In this document: positions 21,741-32,628 of the stretch, piece by piece
Numbering within the stretch: the stretch's first letter is position 1
How the letters are laid out: every line of letters begins with the position of its first letter
DNA from: Paralithodes platypus
Taxonomy: Eukaryota; Arthropoda; Malacostraca; Decapoda; Lithodidae
Assembly (NCBI GenBank): GCA_032716605.1
Contig: CM064518.1
Location: forward strand, 39,898,113-39,962,112
Reading direction: 5' to 3'
Length of the DNA: 64,000 nt
Program-made: the position numbers and the translations under genes
The notes under the pieces: model-generated
The model's input: the letters and a program-made list of their open reading frames with translations, nothing else
The model's database searches: none
What the model was told of the DNA's origin: nothing

Positions 21741-22678
21741 CTTCTTTTTTCTACATACACCTCCCTATATACAGGATTTAATTAAGTTGTGTATAAGAGA
21801 TCGAGAAGAATTTGGGATTACAACAAATTAACATAAAAGTTGCTTAAAACTAAATAAAGGGCCAAAGATATGGTATAGTAAAGCCAATGCTAGGTAGCAA
21901 GGTAGTAACAAGTAAGATAGCTAAATATTAATACATGGAAAGTAGTAAAACAAGGAAAACACAAAGTACAATGGAAATATATTGAAATGAAAGGCAGAAA
22001 GAAGCCATATGAAGGAGATAAGACAGAAAAGGATACAATTGTATTGATCATTGGTATATATAATGTTAAATGCTGGTATACATATACCAAACTAAAGCGT
22101 AGTAAAATTAAGAGTAAAAGGCAGAATTATTAGAAACAAATATTAGTAAAATAAAGATATAATATTCAAAATAAGCTTAAAATGTGGTGACAATACAAGT
22201 TTAACTAGACTAAATTTCCCGTAATAAAAGACAAAAGACTCAAGAACAAAATATATAAGTTAAACGATAGGAAGGGTAGAATAAATATTCGCAATACATA
22301 CGACAAGACATTTGAACAGAAAGCAAACTATGACCAATACAAAGACTAATTTGGGGTAATCAGGTAAACATATGAATAATAGACTAAAATAAAACATAAG
22401 CCTGAATTAGGGTAACATTGAATATTATAAGAAGAAACAAGTGGATAAAGGATCAAGCTATATAGTGGGTTCGGACGCTCGATATACTCGCCCAATATGA
22501 AAACAACATCCTCCATCATCTCTTGTTAGGGGAATATATGTGACAATAAGCGTAATAATTATTGAAATGAGTGAGAATAAAATATAAATGATCAAAGAAT
22601 AAGGGCTAATAAGTAAGAATTTGGCCTTGTTATAATGGGTGAGTATAAAATCTAAATTATCCAAGTAAGGGGTCTAAT
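21741..22678. other. A-rich sequence, no gene seen
   Basis: The plus strand is A- and G-rich. No gene recognised. GAATTTGGCCTTGTTATAAT at 22617 recurs in diverged form at about 23066, flanking the foldback. Confidence 0.5.
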
Positions 22679-23066
22679 AGTTAGGGAAGCCCACCACGCT
22701 TTTTTTTCTCTTTCTCTCCCTCTCTCTTTGGCTTGTATACATTCGGCCCCATTCACCCTGCTGTTTTAAGACGTTTACCCCCATCCAGGTGTCAATATTT
22801 TCCTGGCGAGCGGTAGCGAGCCAGCATATATATATATTTGTTTTGACAACAAGCTAAATTTGTATATTTTTCGATAAAAAAAAAATCCGGCGAAGCCGGA
22901 TTTCTCCATACAATGCTGGCTCGCTATCGCTCGCCAGGAAGAAATCGACACCTGGATGGGGATAAACGTCTTAAAACAGTTGGCTGAATGGGGCCGAATG
23001 GATACAAGCCAGGGAAGGAGAGAAAAGGAGAAAAAGATAAAAAAAAAGCCGGTGACCCTCCTTAAT
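22679..23066. repeat. foldback element made of two facing family R halves
   Basis: The left arm (22679 to about 22835) is the reverse complement of the right arm (about 22905-23066), with an estimated similarity above 80% by eye. Both arms carry the core CCTGGCGAGCGATAGCGAGC or its complement, the ATCGACACCTGGATGGG segment, the AACGTCTTAAAAC unit and a CTTTTT/AAAAAG outer end. The loop (22836-22904) holds AAATCCGGC-GAA-GCCGGATTT (22883-22903), a perfect 9-bp hairpin with a GAA loop. That is the same hairpin design as in family R copies 1 and 4. Confidence 0.8.
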
Positions 23067-23169
23067 AATTTGGCCTAGTTATAATGAACCAACTATAGAA
23101 CCAACTACCGCTTGACCCGGCCCGTATGATGAACACAACATCGGCCGTCTTGTCTTTGTTTGAGCTAAT

Positions 23170-23318
23170 TGGCGAGACATTGCCCCTTGAGAGAGAGACA
23201 CACACCCAAACTGATAGAGCTGGTGGCCACACACACACACACACACACACCAAAAATCACACACACACACACTGATAGAGCAGGTGGCCCCACACACGCA
23301 CACACACACACATACATG
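23170..23318. repeat. interrupted CA repeats around GATAGAGC motifs
   Basis: CA blocks separated by two copies of CTGATAGAGC-GGTGGCC (about 23210 and 23271). More copies of the same spacer follow at 23737-23840, so this is a compound CA repeat with a recurring unique spacer. Confidence 0.8.
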
Positions 23319-23321
23319 CAC

Positions 23322-23502
23322 AAATGGTACAAGGCGAGATGGGTATCATATGGTTCACCTAAGCTGATGGCTACCTAAGCCTTCGGGCGAGGCGGTACCG
23401 TCTATAGTGAGAATGGTACCATACAGATCCACCCTAAGCCTTCGTTTCCGATGTCGCCAATTGGCTAAAAATACAGACTACACACACATCCACAGCCATT
23501 CC
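23322..23502 (+). mobile_element. SINE 3' body, copy 1
   Basis: From AAATGGTACAAGG to CACAGCCATTCC this matches 62575-62753 almost base for base over about 180 bp, including TAAGCCTTCGGGCGAGGCGG and CCTTCGTTTCCGATGTCGCC. In the second copy the same body is preceded by a tRNA-like box B. This copy lacks the head and joins directly to CA repeats. Confidence 0.8.
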
Positions 23503-23618
23503 ATATATATATATGATACATATAACACCTACACATATAGGAGGCGGGAAATAACGAGCATGCTCACTCCCGCAATACAACTAGAGTAAGTACAACTAGA
23601 GTAAGTACACACACAAGC

Positions 23619-23622
23619 ACTC

Positions 23623-23660
<38 letters not shown>

Positions 23661-23696
23661 AACACACATACATACACACACACACATACACAACAC

Positions 23697-23739
<43 letters not shown>

Positions 23740-23830
23740 TAGAGCAGGTAGCCGCACACACACACACACACATACACAACACACACACACTGATATAGCA
23801 GGTGGCCACACACACACACACTTACAAACA
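23619..23830. repeat. compound (CA)n with ACATACAT and spacer repeats
   Basis: CA arrays with internal duplication of ACACAACACACATACATACA (about 23657 and 23688), then blocks separated by CTGATATAGCAGGTGGCC-like spacers. Confidence 0.85.
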
Positions 23831-24300
23831 CTGATAGAGCAGGGGCAGGTTGATAGAGCGATAGAGCACGGGGAGATAGACAAATAGAGAAGAGATAGAT
23901 AGATAGATAGATAGATAGAGCACCGATAAACTGACTGCATAGATAGCATAGAGGCAGACATATTTATGTATATATATATATATATATAGATAGTTAGATA
24001 GATATAATATGCATAAATAGCAGGGACAAATAGATGAAAGGATAGAACAGGAACAGCTAAATATATATTAGTAGTCGCAGATAGACAAACACATTTAAAA
24101 CAGAGACAGAGTGTCAAATAATACAGAGGATACATTATATAGGGATATATAGACGGATAAGCAGACAGACAGACAGATAAAGCAGGGGCAAGCAGACACG
24201 ATTAAAAGAAACAAATGAAAGTAAAGAGTGACATTATGATAAAACAGGTATAGACAGTCAGATAAAGCATATATATATATATATATACATAATCAAAAAT
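23831..24300. repeat. GATA-rich and TA tracts
   Basis: (GATA)n at about 23887-23915 and TA tracts at 23966-23988 and 24269-24286, in A-rich sequence with scattered GACAGA words. Confidence 0.7.
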
Positions 24301-24437
24301 ATATTACAATACACACATTATTCAGATGCTTCTAGAATCTAGATATTCTGATATAATTTTATTATTGTACATATTTTATTTAAGGAATTTTCAGCGCATT
24401 AGTTAAGGGTAAACTAGTACGGACACTATGTTTACAA

Positions 24438-24463
24438 TTTTTTTTTTTTTTTTTTTTTTTTTT
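24438..24463. repeat. poly-T run (26 bp)
   Basis: Twenty-six T residues. It could be the poly-A tail of a minus-strand retroposed sequence, but the adjacent sequence up to 24560 looks like MITE family P instead. Confidence 0.85.
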
Positions 24464-24479
24464 AATAATACTTAACAGT

Positions 24480-24560
24480 GTATGGGCTGCAAATTTCCAT
24501 ACCGATTTCATGGCTGACTCTTCCCAAATCGTAGAAATACCAGCTTGGCTGATCTAGTCC
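24480..24560 (+). mobile_element. family P MITE, internal fragment
   Basis: TATGGGCTGCAAATTTCC, CATGGCTGACTCTTCCCAAA and TCGTAGAAATACCAGCTTG follow the order of the complete copy at 45880-45955. Termini not visible. Confidence 0.5.
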
Positions 24561-24890
24561 TTTGTGGATACTGGTCAGGATATCTGAACTATTTATACAT
24601 TATAATGAGCAGACAGGTAAAGCTAGGCAGCCATATAAAGTTAGTTGACGGACATACACAATAGGGGATCAACGGCAGGTAAATATAACAGATTTAGAAG
24701 TACAGTAACATAATATAGCAAATAAGGGCAATCGTATATAAGTACAGCCTAATATCACTTACGCTATGTATAGTGCAGTTAGATCCAATACAGGATTAGA
24801 TTGATATCCAGTATTCGATAAATTGTGTTGAGGCCTTCAGACAGTCATAGAAACAGTCAGACACCAAGACACCTTCAAACAATCATGCAT

Positions 24891-24892
<2 letters not shown>

Positions 24893-24922
<30 letters not shown>
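24893..24922. repeat. (GACA)n repeat
   Basis: About seven GACA units. Confidence 0.9.
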
Positions 24923-25065
24923 GTTAGAGTGGGGGGTCATGATGCGGACAGGTTTTTGAGCGAGGTCCGTCTAGGTGATGAGATGGGTGATGAAAGAGTG
25001 TGGGTGTGTATGTGAGTGGGTGTGAAAAAACAGTGAATGTGGTGGTCGGAGACAAGTAGTGGTGG

Positions 25066-25162
25066 TGGTGAGAGAGAGAGAGTGTGTGTGTGCGTGCGTG
25101 TGTGTGTGTGTGAGTGTGAATAACAGTGAATGTGGTGGTGGGAGACAAGTAGTGGTGGTGGT

Positions 25163-25198
<36 letters not shown>

Positions 25199-25205
25199 CG
25201 TGTCG
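25066..25205. repeat. duplicated GTGGTGG / (TG)n block
   Basis: The phrase CAGTGAATGTGGTGGT-GGAGACAAGTAGTGG occurs at about 25031 and again at about 25124, each followed by TG repeats. This is a tandem duplication of about 93 bp with expansion of its TG part. Confidence 0.8.
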
Positions 25206-25375
25206 GTAGGCGAAAGTGGGGTAATTTTGAGACAATGCGAAGAGTGGCTTGAAGGAGATAGACAAAGAAAGTGTGCCGGAGGTGAAGTAAATAGAAAATT
25301 GTTCAAAGGAATACAAATGAGTACAAAGGACAGCAATAAACAGCATATTTTTGTTCCTTATGAAGTTGCTTGTAT
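25206..25375. other. no gene seen
   Basis: No recognisable feature. Confidence 0.4.
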
Positions 25376-25425
25376 TAACCCCTTGAGGACCATGACGCAT
25401 TTTGACAAGCGATTAGTTTGTATTG
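25376..25425. mobile_element. family T-like MITE left end
   Basis: TTAACCCCTTGAGGACCATG and ACGCATTTT match the left terminus of family T. The rest is not recognisable. A possible matching right end (ATGCGTCACGATGCTACTGAAAG) lies at 25923-25945. Confidence 0.4.
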
Positions 25426-26616
25426 CTTGTTAGATATGGGCCAAAGCGAACAATCCAAAAAACTTGCCGGAGCCCATCAATGTCCTTTACAATTATTACT
25501 GTTTCTACTTGCTGATTAGCTGATTAGTTGTTGAGTAGTTATAAGCTTTTCAATGAGCTCAGCAAGCTCCTGTGCCACATTTTAAGCCACTTGTCACATT
25601 GCTCGAAAACAAAATCTCACCTGTGAACTCGTCTATTTCTATGACTAAACTATCCTGTAATCAAACGTGGCTAACACACATTTAATTATCCGGCCAACCA
25701 ACTGCAATCTAGACAATCCATGTCAATGTAAGATCTCCCAGGCAGGCTTCGATACAAGGGTGTTAATATCACGCTATTTCTACTTGCGAGGAAATGTTTA
25801 ATGTTACTGAATTACGAAGTTCTAATTATCCTTTCAATCATTGAATATTGCAAGGACCTCAGGGTAGGGCCCAGCACCACTACGTCATCACTATCAGGTA
25901 AAAAATATCTTACTTACACATTCATGCGTCACGATGCTACTGAAAGATGTATGATCGACTTATGTTCATAGAAAGTTGTATAGTATGGTTATATGCTTAC
26001 GTCCCTCTAACCTCCAGACCCTCGGAACTATGGAAAACAAAATCGTTGTTACGTGGGTTTGCGATCCCTGCAGAGTTATTATGGTATGCTCTTATCCTCT
26101 CAGGAGTACTCTTTAATCTACACAGTGGGCGTGGACCTCGGCTGGTAGTTGACAAATATATCTGGATTTATAAGTTTAAATAATATATAAACAGCGTAAC
26201 TATTAACTTAGGATTAACATTAGAGGATAAGACCAAGTGAACTACAATGTTTACAAATAAACAAGTGTGGGAAACTAATGTAAATGAGAAATATAAAATA
26301 ATCTTCTTGACAATTATCACGTATCATTCATCTCCCATTCAATATTTTCAGTTGTTACCAGTCATCTATACTGTCTTTCTTTCTGTTTCCCCTCGTAAAA
26401 CTGCACATCTATTTCCTATCCTTTTCAATTTTCACTATTTTTCGATTAATTATTTAACTATATTTCGGGGTGAGGATGATGGGGTGAGACTGGACCAGGA
26501 GCATGTCTGGGGGTGCAAGGGACAAATACTGTGGAGGGGTGCGAGAGGAACGGAGTTCTGGGGCGGGTGACATGAGAAGAATGGACTGTAGCGCTGTGTT
26601 GAATATTTTGGAAAGA
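25426..26616. other. no gene seen
   Basis: Unique-looking sequence. The short frames at 25947-26183 and 26247-26570 show no domain I recognise. Confidence 0.45.
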
Positions 26617-26800
26617 CAGAGAGAGAGAGAGATAGATTTACATATATACACTGATTACACAGATCTTACGATAACTACAAGGTGGCTTGGACTTAATCCT
26701 GGTAGAGGTAGCAACCCTAAGAGTAATGGAAAGTGGAAGGTAAGGATAGAAAAGATGAAGGATCTCTCCCCACCCTCAGCTCCCTCCGGCAATTTGCCGT
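26617..26800 (+). repeat. family D repeat, copy 2, after a GA tract
   Basis: A short GA array (26617-26632) is followed by GATTTACATATATACACTG, then ATTACACAGATCTTACGATA, ACAAGGTGGCTTGGACTTAA, TCCTGGTAGAGGTAGCAACC and CTCTCCCCACCCTCAGCTCC. It matches copies 1 and 3 in order, and with copy 3 gives a body of about 165 bp ending in CTCCGGC. Confidence 0.6.
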
Positions 26801-26817
26801 ACATTTGTGTTCATATA

Positions 26818-26865
26818 TATTTATGAAGGAGACAATAGGCAGAGCTGCCTGTAACATGAAAACAA
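26818..26865 (-). mobile_element. LINE-J 3' terminus fragment, antisense
   Basis: The minus strand reads TTACAGGCAGCTCTGCCTAT, TGTCTCC and TTCATAAATATATATG, the last 40 bases of the LINE-J 3' UTR with a TA-type tail. Confidence 0.6.
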
Positions 26866-27046
26866 TTGGAAGTGAATAACCTTGCACGGCTAGGAAATCT
26901 CATGAAGGAATTTACAGAATAGTTAGAAATGGAAAGGAAATGTAATGCATACCTTCACCATTTATCTTCCTTTTTCATTCTGCAATTGAAAACAGTGTTA
27001 ATTTCTGCCAGGTTCTCTTATAAATATTCATTATCTACTCCATAGA

Positions 27047-27192
27047 GAGAGAGAGAGAGAGAGAGCGAGAGTGAGAGACACATCAAGAGGATGAAAGAAT
27101 GGTCGGAACAAATGAGAAAGGACAGAAAAAGGTTGGTGCGTGTGTGTGTGCGTGTGTGCGTGCGCGCGCATGTGTGTGTGTGTGTGTGAGTG
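27047..27192. repeat. GA tract and interrupted TG tract
   Basis: GA repeat at 27047-27066 and a TG/CG-interrupted repeat at 27138-27190. Confidence 0.85.
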
Positions 27193-27368
27193 ATGAGGTG
27201 GTCTCCATCATTACCAGTGAAGGACCTAGGTAATTATAGGAAGTGTGGTCTTCCCTGCAACACTGTATTGCTAATGACAACACTCGGGCTACAGGAGGAG
27301 TTACACCCGCACTTTTTCTGCCACCTTATTTCTGCATTGCTCATATGGTACCTTCTGAAGTATATGTT

Positions 27369-27685
27369 TTAAGGGGGTGATTCTCGCTTTTTCTGGACCC
27401 CCTTCTCCCTCATTTTTAGCATATTAGTTTTGAGATTTTAAGACGTTCGTTCAGTTAGTTTGGCGATTTTGAGAACTTTCGCCTCATTTTGTTATCAATA
27501 TTAAGACCGTTCGTGTCCTTTAGGTGTCGATTTTTTTCCTGGCGAGCGATAGCGAGACTCTAATTTTAGAAGGAACCGGCCTTCGATCGGGACATTTTTC
27601 TATCGAAAAATGTACACATTTGTCTTGAAAGGTGGTCTTGGGGGTGTTTTTCTAAGCTTGATGGAGGTCTACCGAGGAAACTCAA
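27369..27685 (-). repeat. family R dispersed repeat, copy 6
   Basis: The most complete antisense copy. Plus-strand order: TTAAGGGGG (27369), TTTTCTGGACCCCC, three or four 32-bp units, ATCGACACC in complement, the core CCTGGCGAGCGATAGCGAG (about 27538-27556), a GGCC-TTC-GATCGG hairpin relic (27576-27590), ACATTTTT-CTATCG-AAAAATGT (a perfect 8-bp stem), then GTGTTTTTCTAAGCTTGATG and GAGGTCTACCGAGGAAACTC. It shows the full family layout of about 315 bp. Confidence 0.8.
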
Positions 27686-27739
27686 AAATAAATAAATATA
27701 TAAATATACTGTATAGACCAAAAACCAAGCACTACCCCT

Positions 27740-27765
27740 TAACCCCTTCCGTACCGGCGGAAGCT
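27740..27765. mobile_element. family T MITE terminus
   Basis: TTAACCCCTTCCGTACCGGC matches the left end of the copies at 46033 and 56110. No second end found nearby. Confidence 0.4.
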
Positions 27766-28539
27766 TGTTACAAAGAAAGGTGCTATGCTGATATCTAACT
27801 TCTAAGAAGTTGTAATATCGTGAAGACAGCGCATTATATTGTATTGTTCTGAATTACACCTTCCTTCATCCACATCGCCACATGGTGAATATTTTTGCAT
27901 TTGTTCTTGATTAATACTACTTCACCACCAGATCTCAACAGCAAGCAACCACGTAGCCCTTCAACTATGACTGAGGTTACGAGCTGTCTTTGTAAGCCTC
28001 ATGTATAACTAGCCTAAATTACCTGAATCGTTCGTTTGCAGCTGGTGGCGTAAGGACAACTTAGTTCACTCGCAAATTTATTGTATTCCTTCGTCTGTGA
28101 GTGAGACAATTATAAGTGTATGACCTTGTCCCATAACTGACATTAATACTAACAAAGACAGTGACAACTGTTTTCAAAGAAACTGGTATTGCCGAGGACA
28201 TTGCTAATCATCTAAAATATATTAGCAGTGACAGATTACAGATAAACATATATGTAAATCGACTATAAAAATTACATAAATATATATATTTACTCATTTG
28301 CCACAAGCACCACAGAGCCCCCGCTAAGCCTCGCCACAAGCGCCAAAGATTGGTGATCTTTTTGCCGCAGCCTCTCTGATCACCTTCCAATTAGCACTAA
28401 CGACCAAGCAGGTGACAATGACGCTGGTTACACGCACACCTGGGAGAGGGAGAGAGAAAGGGAGGGAGGGAGGACGAAAGGCGGGGAGAAACCAAATTGA
28501 AATGTATGGAACTATTTTTTGTATAGTAGAGTTATAAAA
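27766..28539. other. no gene seen
   Basis: Unique-looking sequence without recognised feature. Confidence 0.45.
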
Positions 28540-29700
28540 GAAAGAACAGCTAAACAAAGGAAGCAAACAGTAGAACGGTTGGAAAGGAAAACAGGCAGAT
28601 TAAGAGGATAGAAAGGAAATTGAAATATAAGGGATACATATAGACATAGAAGAGAGAACTAGAAGAGACAGGCACGACAATTGACAGACAGAATGGTAAT
28701 TAGTTAGACAGAAAGAAATGAGGAAAGAGAACAATGAGATGCAAGGAATAGATAGAAGTACTGATGAGAAACTGTTTTGAATATGACTGGAAAGAATATA
28801 CAAATAAATGAAATATACATTTTGAAAGGAAGAAGGGAAGGAAACAGGGAATATACAGTATAAACAATTAAAAAATAACAAGAAAAACAGTTGAAAGAAT
28901 AATGACATAATTATGTAAGAAATTGAATACAGACACAAGAAAAAAAATGCAGGGTAAAAGGGAAAAGGGGAAATAATTATAGTACATGGAAAATACAAAG
29001 CTAAGCAGACATTTAAAAGGCGAAAAGAATAATGCAAAAAAATAAAGCAGAAGTCAGAGAAATATGTGATAAAGAAATACAAATCTGGAACAAACGGAGA
29101 TAAAGAAGAAAACAAAAATGGGAGTTGGAGAAAAGACAAAGAAAGAAACACGACACGAATAAGGGAAGAGAGAATAAATAAGAAAGAAAAGACAAATGCG
29201 CTGTACAAGCAAGTACAAGGAAGACAGCAAAGAACAAAGGACAGAAGAAAAGGAAAGAAAGGAAAGCGCATTAATAATATATATAATAAGGAATAAGCAA
29301 TCTCAATATATATGATAATTGCAAGAGAAGAAAGTGAAAGAAAATTATAACAGATACAAATAGAACAGAGACAGAAAGCAAAATGTTGGAAGGATCAAAA
29401 CTCGTATATATATAGAATGGAACAGGAGGAACTTTGGAAACGATAGGAGGAAGGAAATAACAAATAAGTATGCGGTAGAAGAAATTACAAAGATTTGTTT
29501 AATAATGGTCGAAAGCGAAAGTGTTGATATGAGAAAGACACGAGGGAAGGGAGGCAACACATGTAAATATAACTCAAGAGGTCGGTATTACCTAAACGGA
29601 GATAATGCAAAGACAAAAATGACGAAAAATAAGTTAACAAAAGAACACCCACACCCACACAGAAGATAAAGGAAGAAATATACATCATAGCTAAGGTACC
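28540..29700. other. purine-rich strand-asymmetric region
   Basis: Over about 1.1 kb the plus strand is made mostly of A and G (AAAGG, GAAAGA, AGAAG words). As a result the minus strand is T/C-rich and stays open for 223 codons (28600-29271) as a Phe/Leu/Ser-rich product. Such a frame is expected from composition alone, because stop codons need A. There is no conserved motif. Confidence 0.6.
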
Positions 29701-29784
29701 CTTACTCTGTGCAGGTAATGATATCGATTTTATAATATTAACTGCAAAGGGTTTTACATTTCTATTTATGCCCGTGTGATCATA

Positions 29785-30086
29785 TGTTTCAAACTGATAC
29801 TCCCACCCTTTTCAACACAATCCCACTCGTATTCTGTCCAGCTCTCCAACCCAAGAATTGGCAAATTTTCTCAGTCTTTCTTCTAATCAAGAAGTGAACT
29901 CTGGAATTGTCTCCCTCAATAATTCTTTCCTTCATCTTATGACTTAGATTGCTTTAAACTTTGTGTGTACAGGCATTTTGACTCCAACGTCCCTTGAATT
30001 TGGCTCTGTCACTCTTTTGGTTTTGGGAGACGCTTGTTACAGGCAACCTGCCTTTTGTCTCCTTCATATATATATATATATATATA
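29785..30086 (+). mobile_element. LINE-J 3' end fragment with (TA)n tail
   Basis: It encodes decayed but recognisable C-terminal blocks (the ATCCCACTCGTATTCTGTCC, CTCTGGAATTGTCTCCCTCA and TATGACTTAGATTGCTTTAA segments), then the 3' UTR (TTACAGGCAACCTGCCTTTTG, TCTCCTTCATA) and a pure TA tail at 30067-30086. It aligns with 33645-33900 of the long copy. Frameshifts are present. Confidence 0.78.
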
Positions 30087-30531
30087 AACATACGTTTAGC
30101 TAGGTTAGGGCTTAATTTGGCCTTAGTTGACTTAGCTATGATCAACATTTATTGATTGACTTGTCAAGGAACCAGTAAGGACATCACACCTGTATAGTGT
30201 GTAAGTAGGTAGTCAATCAGCAAGACACAGTGTATGCAAACTGCCGTAACTCGGATGAAAAGAAACACTATAGTCCCCGAAGGACCTCTATCTTGCAGCT
30301 TACAGAAGGGCTTACAGAAAGTTCGGATTTTACAATCTTGTTTTCCTGCCAAATTAAGGTAATGCAGGTGGAATTAAGACCGTCTATTGGTCCGGGCGGG
30401 TTGGTGGGTGACAGTGGGGGTCCTCTGGGGGGTGATACAGGGGTCGCGTACAGTCTGGTTACGATTTTACCTTCTGCTTCTGCTACTGGAAGAGGAGAAA
30501 GAGAGGGGCTTGGTAATGGCTCTGTCGTTTT

Positions 30532-30881
<350 letters not shown>

Positions 30882-30999
30882 TCGACCTTCAGCATCGGTA
30901 GTTTTCTCTTCCCAGTTCACCAGTTAATTAAAATCACCTAAAATCAGAGCGAGATAGGAATACGTTAAGGTCAAAAGAGAGAGAGGTATCGTTGACTTT

Positions 31000-31495
31000 G
31001 CATATATTTTTGTCTTTAATTAGTTTTTCAAACAAACTATCTACAGACTCCCGGATCGCATCGGAGATCGGCCCAACATTCTTGACTTGTTTCCAACTTC
31101 TAACCCTTCTTCTTATATTGTCGATCTTTTCTCTCCTTTGGGCTCCTCCGACCATAAACTTATCTCTGTCACCTGTCCTATCTCTCCAGTACGGCCACCC
31201 GATCCTCCTAGCCGGCGGCGCTTGTGGCACTTTGGCGCTGCCGAGTGGGAGGCTCTCCGGCAGTACTTCTTTGATTTCCCATGGAATGATATCTGCTTCC
31301 GTGGCCGGGGACCCTCGAAGAGTGCTGAACGCATTACCGAGGTAATCCTATCGGGCATGGAAGCATACATTCCATTCTCTTTCTCTCAGACTAATGCTAA
31401 AAAATCATGGTTTACTCACGCCTGTTCTACTGCTGTCTGCAATAAGGAGGAAGCATTCAAACGGTACCGTCGCCTTAAAACCCAAGACTCATTCT
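31000..31495 (+). pseudogene. LINE-J endonuclease C-terminal part and linker
   Basis: The frame reads [18 protein letters not shown] (from about 31049), then [17 protein letters not shown]. The S-D-H box is the last catalytic motif of the APE-type (EEP) endonuclease that nicks the target DNA. After it come [19 protein letters not shown] and [17 protein letters not shown], the usual linker toward the RT. The frame is lost at about 31485-31495 and the protein continues in another frame as [20 protein letters not shown]. An in-frame stop upstream (about 31015) and the missing N-terminal catalytic part show decay. Confidence 0.8.
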
Positions 31496-32160
31496 TCCTA
31501 TGTTTCTGCCCGGAATCAAGCCAAATCTGTTCTTCGACTTGCCAAACACTCTTTCATCAATAATAAATGCACTGAACTATCCAACACTAGCTCTTCCCAA
31601 GCTTTCTGGCATCTAGCCAAAAACCTCTCCAACAATTTCTCTTCCTCGTCTTTCCCTCCCCTTTCCCACTCTGATGGTACAACTATGACTTCTTCCTCTG
31701 ACAAAGCTAAACTCTTCGCTCAAACTTTTGCTAGAAACTCCACCTTGGATGATTCCGGTGCTATTCCTCCCTCTCCACCCTCCTCTCTCTTACTTATGCC
31801 TAATATCCTAATCTCTTCTAAAGATTTACTTTCTACCCTCTCCGGGCTTAACACTAATAAGGCGTACGGTCCGGACGGTGTTCCTCCTGTTGTTCTCAAA
31901 ACCTGTGCTTCCGTGCTGACTCCCTGCCTAGGAAAACTCTTTCGTCTCTGTCTATCCTCTAACGTCTTCCCTTCATGCTGGAAGTTTGCTCACATTCAAC
32001 CTGTCCCAAAGAAGGGTGACCGCTCTCAACCCTCCAACTATCGTACAATTGCTCTCATCTCTTGTCTTTCTAAAGTATTTGAAACTATTCTTGCTTCCAA
32101 ATTTCTTAAGCATTTCTCTTCTCATAATCTGCTCTCAGATCACCAGTATGGCTTCCTTAA
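31394..32160 (+). pseudogene. LINE-J reverse transcriptase, 5' part
   Basis: The genuine part begins near 31495 ([17 protein letters not shown]). It reads FWHLAKNLSNNFSSSSFPP, LSTLSGLNTNKAYGPDGVPP, FPSCWKFAHIQPVPKKGD, NYRTIALISCLSKVFE and LLSDHQYGF. These are RT blocks 0 to 3 in order, uninterrupted. It stops two codons after an inserted TTAA (32157-32160). The remaining RT lies beyond the insertion in the same phase. Confidence 0.88.
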
Positions 32161-32628
32161 CCCTTAACCAACGGCGCACCACATATGTCGAGTTGAATAA
32201 ATATGGACTATGTGGCGGTGCACCACATATGTCGAGTGCCATTTTCAGCACGTAATGTTGCTCTGAGAGAGAGCTGAGCGGTGGGACGAGCGTAGTAACC
32301 TTATGACCGCTCCCCACCACCGCGGTGGGTGTACTGAGCTGTATTCTACCCTCCTCCTCGCTCTCTCACTCGCTACACAGGGAATTATGTATGGACATTT
32401 TTGCACTCGTGTTGCACGATCGTTGCAAGAGAACCAGTGGTCGTACAAGGATGGTTCGGGTGTCATTGGAAAGCTCTGTTTACGCCCTTTCAGGGATAGA
32501 TACTTGTTTTACGCTCTGGGTCTTGTTTATACATGAAAATGAGCACGGAAACAACCCTATTTAGGGTAAAAAAAAAACGCTGGGTGGCACAGTGTAAAAT
32601 ACCCTACCACCCGCTCTTTGTGTGTTAA
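32157..32628. mobile_element. 464-bp TTAA-flanked insertion inside LINE-J
   Basis: The insert (32161-32624) is flanked by TTAA at 32157-32160 and 32625-32628. Its left end reads CCCTTAACCAACGGCGCACC. A 21-bp phrase close to GCACCACATATGTCGAGT occurs twice near that end (about 32175 and 32218). The right end reads CACCCGCTCTTTGTGTG. It holds no recognised protein. Deleting it with one TTAA joins QYGFL to KGRSTGDLL in one frame, as in other LINE proteins. I take it as a non-autonomous TTAA-type DNA transposon distinct from family T. Confidence 0.78.

Noticed and set aside
24438..24560. Antisense retroposon with poly-A tail at the T26 run
   Set aside because: The neighbouring 80 bp match MITE family P, not a LINE or SINE 3' end, so the T run is probably unrelated.
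28600..29271. 223-codon minus-strand frame with many Phe, Leu and Ser, resembling a multi-pass membrane protein
   Set aside because: It lies in a purine-rich region whose complement is T/C-rich, so stop codons are rare and hydrophobic residues are expected. No motif, no conserved spacing, no exon signals.
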